Program-made: the position numbers and the translations under genes
Shown: piece after piece, positions 6,741 to 14,723 of the stretch
Position numbering within the stretch: the first letter of the stretch is position 1
How the letters are laid out: each line of letters opens with the position of its first letter
Notes under the pieces: generated by a model
Database searches by the model: none
What the model saw: only the letters and a program-made list of their open reading frames with translations
What the model was told of the DNA's origin: nothing
Virus record (IMG/VR): IMGVR_UViG_3300027759_000290
Location: 1-31,699 of that record
Strand: one strand, 5' to 3'
Length of the DNA: 31,699 nt
DNA from: a virus

Positions 6741-6976
6741 TATTGCTCTATTCTCTCTTCATCTATTGTATCATTTAAATTAGGTTTTGTCTCTCTTAGA
6801 CTAAATGTAAATGATGGGTCTTCTTCATTATAATCAATTACCAATTCTTTTTCTGTAGATCCAGCGTCTAAAAATCTTAAAGTAGGAACTGTTAATTTAC
6901 CATACTCTTCTAGAACAGCTACCAAAACTTGATTAATGCTAATTGAAGTTACTAGACCTTCGATATCTTGTGTCAT
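6740..6976 (-). CDS. Unknown 78-residue acidic protein
   Basis: The start at 6976 has AAGGAG upstream and an ATGA overlap with the dnaE stop. A longer in-frame start (7033) would lie deep inside dnaE and is unlikely. The protein is acidic and predicted beta-rich in the middle (L-V-I-D-Y and F-T-F-S-L strands). It has no known motif. Its position between dnaE and recA, joined to recA by TAATG, suggests a small accessory of replication or recombination. Confidence 0.68.
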   Translation of the reverse strand: MTQDIEGLVTSISINQVLVAVLEEYGKLTVPTLRFLDAGSTEKELVIDYNEEDPSFTFSLRETKPNLNDTIDEERIEQ

Positions 6977-9900
6977 TTTATCTCCTTGATCATCAGGGTG
7001 CCGTCGTCTAAGGTAGACAATATTACCTGACACTTCATTCCCTCACGCATTTTTGCTAAGGAAATTTTGTACATACTTGGGAAAACAATAGCTCTTGTTA
7101 AATTTTTATCTTTATCTGACAAGACTATGTGAGACATAATCTTGCCAGCTTTTGTTTTATAAGGAGTAAAGTCAACCACAATATGTTCTTTTTCATCTAA
7201 ATCATATTCTTTCCTATATAGAAATTCTACAAATGAATCCTTTGATTCAGGGTTAATATCTTGAACCTTTACATATCTTGCTATTCTGTTGTCTCCAACT
7301 AATATAAAATACATTTGCCCAGTTTCAATTGAAGTTTGTTCATTGTGGAATAGGCCAATTGCACCAGTCTCATCTACTATCTCTACTCTTGCCCAGCCTG
7401 TTCCTCTTTTAATTGATTTAACCATTCCAAACATTACAAAAGCACCTAAATCATCAAACTCTGAGATAGGACGTGCTTGAGATTTAATTCGTGGGGGCAG
7501 ATCAAGATTAAAGGTAGGTATGCCTAGGTATTCGTAGTACGATTCCTTTTCTTTACCGCTTCGGAGATTGTCCTCAAAAGCAGCACCGCCAATAGCATTA
7601 AGAGCAGATACAGCCCTACTGTTAATGCCGCTACCTTTCGTAGAGGCTTTTTGTATGAAGTCGGAATAATCGACATAAGGTCTCTTTTCTATAATTTTAT
7701 TTGCAATACCATCTGAAATATATTTAACTTCTGCGAGGCCAAATCTAATTGCATTGTCTTTTAAAGAAAAAAATACAGAAGATTCGTTAATGTGTGGGAG
7801 CAACACTTTTAGTCCTAATCGCTTAGCTTCAATCAAGTACTCTGTTCTTACATCCTTGTCATTTTCGTTTTTAAGAATTGAAAACATAAACTCAAGTGGG
7901 TAATAAGTTTTAAGCCAAGCCGTATAATAACTAAGCATGGAATAAGCAACAGCATGAGAACGGTTAAAAGAATAGCCAGCATGAGCTTCAAAATCATGCC
8001 ATAAATGCTGGGCTTGTTTTTTGCTAATATGCTTCTCAGCCCCCTGAACAAATTTATCTTTGAACTGATCGAACTCTGTTGCATCTTTCTTCTTTCCAAT
8101 AATTTTACGAACCTTGTCAGCTTCTGACCAAGTCATACCACCTAAGTGTACGCAAGCCTGCATGACTTGTTCTTGATAAATAATAACTCCATATGTATTT
8201 TCTGTAAAAGGTTTCATGATTGGATGTACGTACTGTACGGCCTCTTGTCCCTGTTTTCTTTTAATATACGATGCGCCTACTGTATTCATGGCTCCTGGCC
8301 GAACTAAAGCGTTAGATGCGGCTAGGTCTTCGAACTTGTCTACACCCATTTTAATTAAAAGGTTTGTGTAAGGAGTTGCTTCTGCTTGAAACACTCCTTT
8401 AGTATATCCTTCGCTAAGAGTTTTATATACAGACGGATCATCTAAAGAAAGACTAGAAAGTACAATGTCTTTACCAGTACGTTCTTTAATTGACTTTAAA
8501 GTATCTGATATAACAGATAAGGTCTTTAGGCCAAGCGCATCGAGCTTAATAAGTCCTATGTCCGCAACAGTATCCATATCATATGCAACTACTGGAATTC
8601 TTCCAGAGACATCGTCGTTTGCATCCGCCCTAGATTCAACTGGCGCATATTTTCTAAGGTCATCTTTTGCAACAACCACTCCAGCAGCGTGAACTCCAAC
8701 AGACCTAATCTTGCCACGTAGCCTGTCTGCAAGCCAAACTACTTCTGGGTATTTCATTCTAAATTCTTTTGTGTTAGGAGAGTCTATAAAATCTTCAAAG
8801 GTGTCAATTGATTTCATTGCACGATTAACATCTGAAAGTGGCACCATAAATACACGAGCAGCATCTCTAATAACTCCCTTATCTTTAAAATAAGTATATG
8901 TAGAAATAGAAGCAACGTATTTAAATTTCTTCTTAAGGTAATCCTTAACTTCTTTACGGCGGCGGTCTTCAAAGTCTGTGTCAATATCTGGAAAGTCGTT
9001 ACGATCTGGATTAATAAATCTAAAAAACAACAAGTCATATTCGATTGGGTCTACATCTGTAATGCCAAGGGCATAGCAAACCAGCGAACCTGCAGCAGAA
9101 CCACGGCCTGGACCCACCAGAATATTATTTTCTTTTGCCCAGTTAACCATATCTGCCACAACTAAGAAATATGAGGCAAAGTTCTTGGATTTAATTATCT
9201 CTAACTCTTCAATAAGCCTCTGGTCATATACGTCATTGCCTAGCCAGTTCTCTCTGAGGCGTAGCCTTTCTAGGCCTTCAAAGGCCATCTCAGACAGTTT
9301 CTGGTCGGCATTGGTCTTAGGTACTGGCAGGAGGTCTAAACCCCTGTTAAAGTCGTATTCTTGAATTTTAGAGGCTATCTCCATAGTATTCTCATATATA
9401 TCTGTACGAGTTATATTAGATTTGTTAAAGTCTGCTTCAATTTCAGCCCTTGTCTGGATAAATAGATTATAGTCGACAAATGAGATCTTTCTATCTGGAT
9501 ATAAGTAGTTGAATCTATCTAGCATATCTGGCATTTGGCGAGACATTTCAAAGTCTGCTTCTTTGTCTGCCTTTGGAGATGTAGATAAAATAAGCATAGC
9601 TTCTTCTAATATACGGTCTTCTTCTTTAGCAAAGTGAGCATCTCCTGTTGCCACCGCTTTAATCTCAAGTTTGTCTGCTAATTCTAGAAGGGCGGAGTTG
9701 ATCTCCATAGGGTTATGTGATTGCACTTCCACGTAAAAGTCTTGTCCGAAAGTTTCTTTAAAACCTTTGAGAAGAAGTTCTGCTTCCTCCATGTTACCTT
9801 TATCGATAGCTTTACTAATGAGTCCATTAAGACATCCGCTGAGAACGATAATACCTTCACTATAATCATTTAGAACCTCTTTGTCAATACGTGGCTTATG

Positions 9901-10251
9901 ATAAAAGCCTTCGTTCCATGCCAACTCTTGTAAAGTATTTATATTTTCAAGACCCTTTTTATTTTTTGCAAGTAGGATAATATGATTGTAAGCTTGAATA
10001 GACTTATCTGTTTTAGAGGAGCGATCAAATCTATCTGTTGGTGATATGTACGCTTCTACTCCAAGTATCGGCTTTATGCCCTGCTCTTTGCAGGCTATCT
10101 GCATTTCTCTGTGTGAAGATAATGTGCCGTGATCTGTAATAGCTAATGCTGTTTGACCAGCGTCTTTTGCGGCTTTAACAAGTTCGGCAGGAGAATTAAG
10201 GCCATCCATTAATGAATAGTATGAATGCACATGAAGATGTGTGAATGACAT
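6973..10251 (-). CDS. dnaE: DNA polymerase III alpha subunit (DnaE)
   Basis: A 1092-residue family-C replicative polymerase. It opens with a PHP domain (H-L-H-V-H-S at 5-10, T-D-H-G at 39-42). The polymerase core includes G-P-G-R-G-S (380-385), catalytic P-D-I-D-T-D-F at 421-427 (aspartates 422 and 424) and the third aspartate in K-L-D-A-L-G-L. A helix-hairpin-helix and an OB-like segment (G-A-I-G-L-F near 980-1000) follow. The length is near that of bacterial DnaE, so it appears complete. GGCGGAG precedes the ATG. Carrying a bacterial-type DnaE frees the phage from the host polymerase subunit; whether it uses the host sliding clamp is not visible. Confidence 0.95.
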   Translation of the reverse strand: MSFTHLHVHSYYSLMDGLNSPAELVKAAKDAGQTALAITDHGTLSSHREMQIACKEQGIKPILGVEAYISPTDRFDRSSKTDKSIQAYNHIILLAKNKKGLENINTLQELAWNEGFYHKPRIDKEVLNDYSEGIIVLSGCLNGLISKAIDKGNMEEAELLLKGFKETFGQDFYVEVQSHNPMEINSALLELADKLEIKAVATGDAHFAKEEDRILEEAMLILSTSPKADKEADFEMSRQMPDMLDRFNYLYPDRKISFVDYNLFIQTRAEIEADFNKSNITRTDIYENTMEIASKIQEYDFNRGLDLLPVPKTNADQKLSEMAFEGLERLRLRENWLGNDVYDQRLIEELEIIKSKNFASYFLVVADMVNWAKENNILVGPGRGSAAGSLVCYALGITDVDPIEYDLLFFRFINPDRNDFPDIDTDFEDRRRKEVKDYLKKKFKYVASISTYTYFKDKGVIRDAARVFMVPLSDVNRAMKSIDTFEDFIDSPNTKEFRMKYPEVVWLADRLRGKIRSVGVHAAGVVVAKDDLRKYAPVESRADANDDVSGRIPVVAYDMDTVADIGLIKLDALGLKTLSVISDTLKSIKERTGKDIVLSSLSLDDPSVYKTLSEGYTKGVFQAEATPYTNLLIKMGVDKFEDLAASNALVRPGAMNTVGASYIKRKQGQEAVQYVHPIMKPFTENTYGVIIYQEQVMQACVHLGGMTWSEADKVRKIIGKKKDATEFDQFKDKFVQGAEKHISKKQAQHLWHDFEAHAGYSFNRSHAVAYSMLSYYTAWLKTYYPLEFMFSILKNENDKDVRTEYLIEAKRLGLKVLLPHINESSVFFSLKDNAIRFGLAEVKYISDGIANKIIEKRPYVDYSDFIQKASTKGSGINSRAVSALNAIGGAAFEDNLRSGKEKESYYEYLGIPTFNLDLPPRIKSQARPISEFDDLGAFVMFGMVKSIKRGTGWARVEIVDETGAIGLFHNEQTSIETGQMYFILVGDNRIARYVKVQDINPESKDSFVEFLYRKEYDLDEKEHIVVDFTPYKTKAGKIMSHIVLSDKDKNLTRAIVFPSMYKISLAKMREGMKCQVILSTLDDGTLMIKEIK

Positions 10252-10274
10252 TAATTCTCCGCCTTTAACTTTGT

Positions 10275-10946
10275 TTACCAGTCTACGCTGCTACTTGTAG
10301 CAGAAGGCTCATCTGAATTAACAGACTCACCCATATAGAAGGCTTCTTGTTCTGCATATGTTACGTGTCTCACTGCAGATTTTTCTAGGTCGTGAAGTTC
10401 CAAAGAAGAAGCATCAAACGGTGTTTCGTCTTTTGCTAATGGAATAATTGTGTAACTTGTGTCGGTCTTTGAGCCATTACGTTTAATTCGCCACATAAGA
10501 TTTGAGATACTTCCCATCTCTCCAGCATATTCAATTAGGGTAGGAGTAATTGTTTTACCGCTAGTACCTTGTGAAAGAATTGCAACGTATGGCTCTTCTT
10601 TGCCATCGTCAACTAATACGTTAATGTAAAGGCGTGTTCGTGCCTTCCATCCAGCTTTTGGATCTTTACGATGTTGTTCGTTTGCCCAGTCACGACCTTC
10701 TGACTCCATTGTGTCCAGAGCCTTGCGTCGATAATCTTTTGGGTTTGTGTGCTCTAATGCAATAAATCCGCATCCAAGCTTGTCATTATAGTTTGGTGAA
10801 TCTGGATCTAGTTCCTGAAGGAATCTAATCTTTACGCTTTCGCCGTCTTCAATTTTTAGCCAACGGCCTTTGTTTTCGTCCCCACCACTGTAGGTAGGTT
10901 TGTCTAGTGCCTTGTTAAGGTCTTTTAGACCTTTTACTATACTCAT
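10275..10946 (-). CDS. Probable phage ssDNA-binding protein
   Basis: A 223-residue protein directly upstream of dnaE. The pattern W-L-K-I-E-D-G-E-S-V-K-I-R-F-L at about 29-43 and the mixed beta-strand body resemble large phage ssDNA-binding proteins of the gp32/OB type. The last 20 residues are acidic and serine-rich and end in V-D-W, like the protein-interaction tails of SSBs. An SSB is needed beside the polymerase, RecA and helicase encoded here. The family is not certain by eye. AAGGAG stands eight bases before the ATG, and an extended -10 promoter lies about 50 bases upstream, so this gene probably opens its own SSB-DnaE transcript. Confidence 0.6.
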   Translation of the reverse strand: MSIVKGLKDLNKALDKPTYSGGDENKGRWLKIEDGESVKIRFLQELDPDSPNYNDKLGCGFIALEHTNPKDYRRKALDTMESEGRDWANEQHRKDPKAGWKARTRLYINVLVDDGKEEPYVAILSQGTSGKTITPTLIEYAGEMGSISNLMWRIKRNGSKTDTSYTIIPLAKDETPFDASSLELHDLEKSAVRHVTYAEQEAFYMGESVNSDEPSATSSSVDW

Positions 10947-10967
10947 AGTATATTCTCCTTTATAGTT

Positions 10968-10984
10968 GATGGTATAAATCCATC
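10968..10984 (-). promoter_or_regulatory. Small inverted repeat in the SSB gene leader
   Basis: GATGG and CCATC flank a seven-base AT loop. The stem is only five pairs and is not followed by a U-run, so it is not a terminator. It lies between the candidate promoter and the SD of the SSB gene and could be an operator or a leader hairpin for autoregulation. Confidence 0.25.
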
Positions 10985-10994
10985 TGTATTTTTT

Positions 10995-11003
10995 ATTATA
11001 TCA
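10995..11003 (-). promoter_or_regulatory. Extended -10 promoter for SSB-dnaE
   Basis: The minus strand reads TGATATAAT: the primase stop codon TGA supplies the TG of an extended -10, followed by a perfect TATAAT. The -35 region (AATACA, 17 bases upstream) is poor, as is usual for extended -10 promoters. Transcription would start near 10988 and give a leader of about 42 bases. This is one of the few real gaps in the operon, which supports the call. Confidence 0.5.
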
Positions 11004-11999
11004 CGAGTTCCAAGATCTGTATTCCATATTGGAAACAGAATTTTTAATACAGGCTTTAATTTCTTCATCAGTCATATCGCCAGCATCTTTTGCATCATGA
11101 GGGTATATCTTACCATATTCAAACGAAGCCCACAAGAGGTCTTTGAATTTTAATTTGTTGCAGATGCTATAGCCAAGCTCTCTGCCAGCCATATCGTTGT
11201 CGGTCATAATTGTTATTTTATTAAAATGTCTATTTAATAGGTTGTGTTGCTCTGTAGACAAGAAACCTCCTAGAGTAGCCACTACATTAGGGAAGCCAGC
11301 CTGATGTACACGAATTGCATCAAAGCTAGACTCTACAACTATTACATGGTCTCCAATTTTTTTAGCACGGTGAATATTAAATAAAGTTTTGCTCTTAGGA
11401 AGATTGGTGCTGTTTTTAAATGACTTACCTTTAATTGATCTTCCTACAAGGCCGATGGGTGTTCCGTCTGGACTATGAACTGGAACAGTAACCATATCCA
11501 TATTCTTTGAATACCCCAATTGAAAATACACCGCAGCATCTTGCTCGATAGATCTATACTTAAAATAGTCTTGACCTTCTGTTGTAGACATAAGATCTAC
11601 GTGTAGTTTATTAAGTGTGTCTATTGGAAATTCTTGAAACACTGGTTTTTCTTCTAATGATTCAGCAAGCAGTTCGTCAAAGTTTTCTAATACTTCTGAC
11701 TCTTTGGCAGAAATATATCTCATTGCTTCAAACTCTGTTTTGTTGGCAACACGTTTTACTAATTCTTGCAGGGTTCCCGCTTCTCCGCATGCAGGATTAA
11801 AACAAATAAATGCACCCTTCTCACGACTTACGCTAAAACTAGATGTGTGTCTATTGGAATGAAATGGGCAATAACATAGATAATCATTAGATGTTTCTCC
11901 AGTTACTTCAATGCCCAATGATTTTATTACAGACTTAATGTGTGCTGGTGTGTAATTCGAGGTATCAATTTCCCTTGTGTTATACCCTCTAATTGCCAT
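11001..11999 (-). CDS. dnaG: DnaG-type primase (CHC2 zinc finger plus Toprim)
   Basis: A 332-residue primase that makes RNA primers for DnaE. The N-terminal zinc finger has C44-x2-H47 and C66-x4-C71. The Toprim domain shows E223 in V-V-E-S-S-F-D-A, the G-G-F-L-S segment, and D267/D269 in T-D-N-D-M-A-G. It is shorter than bacterial DnaG and lacks a helicase-binding C-terminal domain. I chose the ATG at 11999 because AAGGAGG lies five bases upstream; an ATG at 12050 lacks such an SD and would deepen the overlap with the upstream gene. The product should work with the DnaB-like helicase encoded two genes upstream. Confidence 0.92.
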   Translation of the reverse strand: MAIRGYNTREIDTSNYTPAHIKSVIKSLGIEVTGETSNDYLCYCPFHSNRHTSSFSVSREKGAFICFNPACGEAGTLQELVKRVANKTEFEAMRYISAKESEVLENFDELLAESLEEKPVFQEFPIDTLNKLHVDLMSTTEGQDYFKYRSIEQDAAVYFQLGYSKNMDMVTVPVHSPDGTPIGLVGRSIKGKSFKNSTNLPKSKTLFNIHRAKKIGDHVIVVESSFDAIRVHQAGFPNVVATLGGFLSTEQHNLLNRHFNKITIMTDNDMAGRELGYSICNKLKFKDLLWASFEYGKIYPHDAKDAGDMTDEEIKACIKNSVSNMEYRSWNS

Positions 12000-12226
12000 G
12001 CTCGCCTCCTTCCCACATAGATACCATGAATGCTCATTAAGAACTTCCATGTCTCACCTGTAAATTGTACCGAAAAAGCAGGGTCTACGTCAAGTACCCT
12101 GACGTATCCTTTACCCCTCATGTCTTGAGTTAATAAATTTTCGTACTGTGGTCTTAAACTTATTAGCTGAGAGTTGTCTTCAAACTCTACGTCAATTTGA
12201 AATCGTTTAATTCTTCGATGAGTCAT
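11927..12226 (-). CDS. Unknown 99-residue basic protein between helicase and primase
   Basis: A 99-residue protein, basic at its N-terminus (R-R-I-K-R-F). The middle is predicted beta-rich and includes V-R-V-L-D-V-D-P-A-F-S-V; the end is polar. The general look is familiar from phage replication regions, but I cannot name a function. It starts 20 bases inside the DnaB gene and ends 73 bases inside the primase gene, so about 23 C-terminal residues are encoded in DNA that also codes for primase. No clear SD precedes the ATG, implying coupling to helicase translation. Confidence 0.62.
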   Translation of the reverse strand: MTHRRIKRFQIDVEFEDNSQLISLRPQYENLLTQDMRGKGYVRVLDVDPAFSVQFTGETWKFLMSIHGIYVGRRRAWQLEGITQGKLIPRITHQHTLSL

Positions 12227-13457
12227 TGTTTAAATCTGGAAGGTTCTCATATATCGGAGTAATAACACCACGATTAATATCCCAATCAAGATAGAAGTCG
12301 AACTCATGTCCGTGACGATTTTTTCTAGAAACAATTTCAATCATATTAGTTCCTGGATATCTGTGGACAGCCATAGCCATATCAGCATCATATTCAATAG
12401 CTTTTGACCATGCTACCTGACTCATCATAGGAGGATTCTCTTGATCAGATATATCATCTGCCGTTGCAGCAGTAATATCAATTACGGGAATGTTGTTAGA
12501 TACAGCAAGTAGTTTAAACTCACGAGATATGTTTCTATTACGCTCTACTTCGGAGTTACTTCTTTTGTTATCATTAAACAATTGGTGGTAATCTAGAATA
12601 ACTAAATCTGGCTTATGTTGATCTATTTTACCTTGAATAGTTGCGGGAGTTACTTCTGAAGTTCCCTCGTTGGACACAAGAACAAAAGAATTCTTGCCTT
12701 CAAATTTCTTTTTACCCCAAGACTTAAATGTGTCTAGGTCAATGTCTCCTCTAGAAAAATCACTAGCACGGAACAGACCTGATCCTAGCATTGTATAAAT
12801 ACGGTCACGCATATTCTCTGGAGACATTTCAAGAGAAACAATCATTGGCTTAAACCCTTGTTCCCACGCTTTACACGCTAAGTACGATGTAAACCATGTC
12901 TTACCTTTTCCTGGCCAACCAATAGCAACAATTAAATGTCCTGGAGCCATACCAGTTGGATAAGCTTTATCAATTGCATCAAAGCCAGTTAATATTCCTG
13001 GACTACCGCCCATTGCAGCGGAGCGTTCTTTAACAGAAAGAAAGTGATTCTCTGCTGCTTCTATATCTGTAACATCAACATCTCTTACGTGATTTGTAAA
13101 CTTATTTAATGTTGCAAGCTTGCTCTGCATCTCTGATAGAACCCTTGCTGCAGTATCTTCTTTTAATGCAGACCCTGATTGAATTAAAATAGACTTAAGT
13201 CTGCTTCCAAGATACTCGTTCTTTAATTTGTCTAAGTAGTATCCAGTCTCTCCGCTGGTGGCAACGGGATCAAAGTCTTTAAATCTTTCTACAAGTATAC
13301 CTACCTCTGGGACAGCTTTAAACTTATAGTAGTATGATTTTAATGAATCCCATATGTCACGATGTGAAGTAAATATATCATCTACGTTATCGGCAAGTAG
13401 TGTGCTGATATCCTTATTCTTACATACTGCGGATATTAGTTCTGCTTCTGTGTTCAC
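12207..13457 (-). CDS. dnaB: DnaB-like replicative DNA helicase
   Basis: A 416-residue RecA-fold helicase of the DnaB superfamily 4 that unwinds DNA ahead of DnaE. An N-terminal helical domain (1-120) and linker lead to the ATPase with P-loop G-W-P-G-K-G-K-T (180-187), the catalytic Glu in I-V-S-L-E-M-S, and Walker B L-V-I-L-D-Y-H-Q near 289-296. A Lys-Asn-Arg-His segment near 372-376 fits the arginine-finger strand. Slightly shorter than bacterial DnaB. The start is GTG, overlapping the upstream stop as GTGA with a GAGGG-type SD. The polar C-terminal tail overlaps the next gene. Confidence 0.9.
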   Translation of the reverse strand: MNTEAELISAVCKNKDISTLLADNVDDIFTSHRDIWDSLKSYYYKFKAVPEVGILVERFKDFDPVATSGETGYYLDKLKNEYLGSRLKSILIQSGSALKEDTAARVLSEMQSKLATLNKFTNHVRDVDVTDIEAAENHFLSVKERSAAMGGSPGILTGFDAIDKAYPTGMAPGHLIVAIGWPGKGKTWFTSYLACKAWEQGFKPMIVSLEMSPENMRDRIYTMLGSGLFRASDFSRGDIDLDTFKSWGKKKFEGKNSFVLVSNEGTSEVTPATIQGKIDQHKPDLVILDYHQLFNDNKRSNSEVERNRNISREFKLLAVSNNIPVIDITAATADDISDQENPPMMSQVAWSKAIEYDADMAMAVHRYPGTNMIEIVSRKNRHGHEFDFYLDWDINRGVITPIYENLPDLNNDSSKN

Positions 13458-13771
13458 TCTTCGCCCTCAACCATTCTCTTAGTTTCTTCTCTTAGGATAC
13501 GACGTTTAGTTATATCCTTTTCAATCTCTGCTTTTAAATAATCAATCTTGTCAAAGTTATAAAAAAAGAAATTTAGTGGGTGTCCTGATTTACTAGTTTT
13601 AAAATAGTAAACAACTAATTCTTTTGCACGTTCAAATCCCACACTATCAATTACATCTTGCATAGCCCATTTCTCACGAAACTTATTTACCCTAGGCTTC
13701 TTGCCGTATCGTTCTTGGTAGAGGTTTTCATATAGGCCAATTAAAACATATGGCTGTTTTTCATTTGCCAC
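13454..13771 (-). CDS. Possible helicase loader or accessory, GTG start
   Basis: A 105-residue, mostly helical and charged protein that ends in a GTGA overlap with the DnaB-like helicase gene. Features are Y-V-L-I-G-L-Y at 8-14, a basic K-K-P-R-V-N-K-F-R-E-K-W segment, and an aromatic cluster H-P-L-N-F-F-F-Y-N-F near 64-73. Small helical proteins encoded just before a phage DnaB are often helicase loaders (for example the G39P type), which is the basis of the suggestion. No ATPase motif is present, so it is not a DnaC-type loader. The start is GTG at 13771 with an AAAGAG-like SD. Confidence 0.5.
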   Translation of the reverse strand: MANEKQPYVLIGLYENLYQERYGKKPRVNKFREKWAMQDVIDSVGFERAKELVVYYFKTSKSGHPLNFFFYNFDKIDYLKAEIEKDITKRRILREETKRMVEGEE

Positions 13772-13967
13772 TGGTTAGCTCTTTCTCTACTTCACGAGTT
13801 TTCTCTATCAACTTATTTTCTACAAAAGCATATACTCTCTCTGTAGCAGAATCTACATTCTCTCCACTACGGACATCATCTTCTATGCCTATGTTTATTC
13901 TAATGCTTTCGTAGTTTCCTAGATTGCGTGTGAATGACAAGTCTACCTTGACTCTTGTCTCTGACAT
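13761..13967 (-). CDS. Unknown 68-residue beta-rich protein
   Basis: The start at 13967 has GGCGGA upstream and shares TAATG with the previous gene; an in-frame ATG at 13982 belongs to the upstream gene's end. The first half alternates hydrophobic and polar residues (R-V-K-V-D-L-S-F, S-I-R-I-N-I-G-I), suggesting a beta-hairpin; the second half is a long helix. No motif is recognised. It lies in the helicase gene cluster and its stop overlaps the putative loader's start. Confidence 0.62.
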   Translation of the reverse strand: MSETRVKVDLSFTRNLGNYESIRINIGIEDDVRSGENVDSATERVYAFVENKLIEKTREVEKELTSGK

Positions 13968-14107
13968 TATTCCGCCTTCCATATTGGAGTAAACTCAAAC
14001 TTATTAATACACTTAACACAAATAGCAAAAACATCTGGCTCCATAATAACTGGATACACCTTAGCCTTTTTACCTAAATCCCTACCGCATTCCTCACAAG
14101 AATTCAT
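13967..14107 (-). CDS. Zinc-ribbon microprotein (46 residues)
   Basis: A 46-residue protein with C4-x2-C7 and C30-x2-C33, a complete four-cysteine ribbon around a short beta segment. It ends in P-I-W-K-A-E, almost identical to the end of the upstream HTH gene (P-V-W-K-A-E). The DNA encoding those residues also supplies the SD and stop for the next start. Both its start and stop are TAATG overlaps. It is probably an adaptor or nucleic-acid-binding factor; no target is evident. Confidence 0.66.
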   Translation of the reverse strand: MNSCEECGRDLGKKAKVYPVIMEPDVFAICVKCINKFEFTPIWKAE

Positions 14108-14124
14108 TACTCCGCCTTCCATAC
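13967..14124 (-). repeat. Near-identical gene junction used twice
   Basis: The 18-base string ATGGAAGGCGGARTAATG occurs at 14105-14122 and again at 13965-13982. Each copy encodes the last Trp-Lys-Ala-Glu of one gene, the SD-like GGCGGA, the stop and the start of the next gene. This may reflect copying of a junction or strong selection for the same translation-coupling module. Confidence 0.5.
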
Positions 14125-14589
14125 AGGTACAAATTTTCCGTCTTCTGTCTTAGTATACATTATTAAATTGTGTTTGAGAAGAGCCTGCAATTCTGATCTT
14201 GAAGGCAGGTCCCTAATATGACCTGCATCTATAATAAATTGGTGAATGTCCAGAATGTCCGATTCGCTAAGCATATACTTAGACCAAGTACTATCTGGAT
14301 TACTAATTGGATATACCTTTTGAGGCTGCTTGATCTTGCCCTGCAAAATATATTCTTCTATTGTTACTCTGTGCCTGCCTAAAATTTTACTAGCTTCTAA
14401 TATAGTATAAGCCTTTTCCATGTTCTTATCTACTTGAGAATAAGAATACATCACTCTTTTTTTATCTAAATAAGACCACGCTATTACTTCGTCTTTAGCT
14501 CTTGATAGTCTAAGTACTTTATGTACTTTACCATTTAAGAAGAAATAGACGAATTTTTTGCGTAGTCTCTGTCTGTTTTCTCTAGCCAT
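14107..14589 (-). CDS. MerR-like HTH DNA-binding protein
   Basis: A 160-residue protein. Residues 12-50 form a basic and aromatic beta-rich domain (F-V-Y-F-F, V-L-R-L-S-R, K-K-R-V-M-Y). Residues 60-85 are an excisionase/MerR-type winged HTH (A-Y-T-I-L-E-A-S-K-I-L-G-R-H-R-V-T-I), followed by the wing-like K-I-K-Q-P-Q-K-V-Y-P. No effector domain is present. It lies in the first part of the replication operon and may regulate transcription or bind the phage origin. The start overlaps the upstream gene by 55 bases and has no SD. A 12-base palindrome lies just before it. Confidence 0.66.
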   Translation of the reverse strand: MARENRQRLRKKFVYFFLNGKVHKVLRLSRAKDEVIAWSYLDKKRVMYSYSQVDKNMEKAYTILEASKILGRHRVTIEEYILQGKIKQPQKVYPISNPDSTWSKYMLSESDILDIHQFIIDAGHIRDLPSRSELQALLKHNLIMYTKTEDGKFVPVWKAE

Positions 14590-14723
14590 TTAGCGAATGC
14601 ATTCGTTTCTTTATTAATCATCCAACGCTTTCCGCAAAGGATGCAAAACAATTCTGTATGTAGTTTTTGAGAAAATACTCTATCTACAAACACTCTACCC
14701 GAACACTTTTCGCACTTCATCAT
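14535..14723 (-). CDS. Zinc-ribbon protein (62 residues)
   Basis: A 62-residue protein with C4-x2-C7 and C27-x2-C30 around a beta-rich centre (R-V-F-V-D-R-V-F), a four-cysteine zinc ribbon, then a basic helical tail. Its start overlaps the metallophosphoesterase stop (ATGA at 14720-14723), with a second Met next to it. Its last 55 bases overlap the HTH gene. The tail (about residues 45-62) is therefore constrained by two frames. Function unknown. Confidence 0.6.
   Translation of the reverse strand: MMKCEKCSGRVFVDRVFSQKLHTELFCILCGKRWMINKETNAFAKWLEKTDRDYAKNSSISS
14594..14605. repeat. 12-bp perfect palindrome next to the HTH gene start
   Basis: CGAATGCATTCG is a perfect 12-base palindrome ending four bases before the ATG of the HTH gene and lying inside the preceding coding sequence. 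It could be an operator for the HTH protein or chance. Confidence 0.3.
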
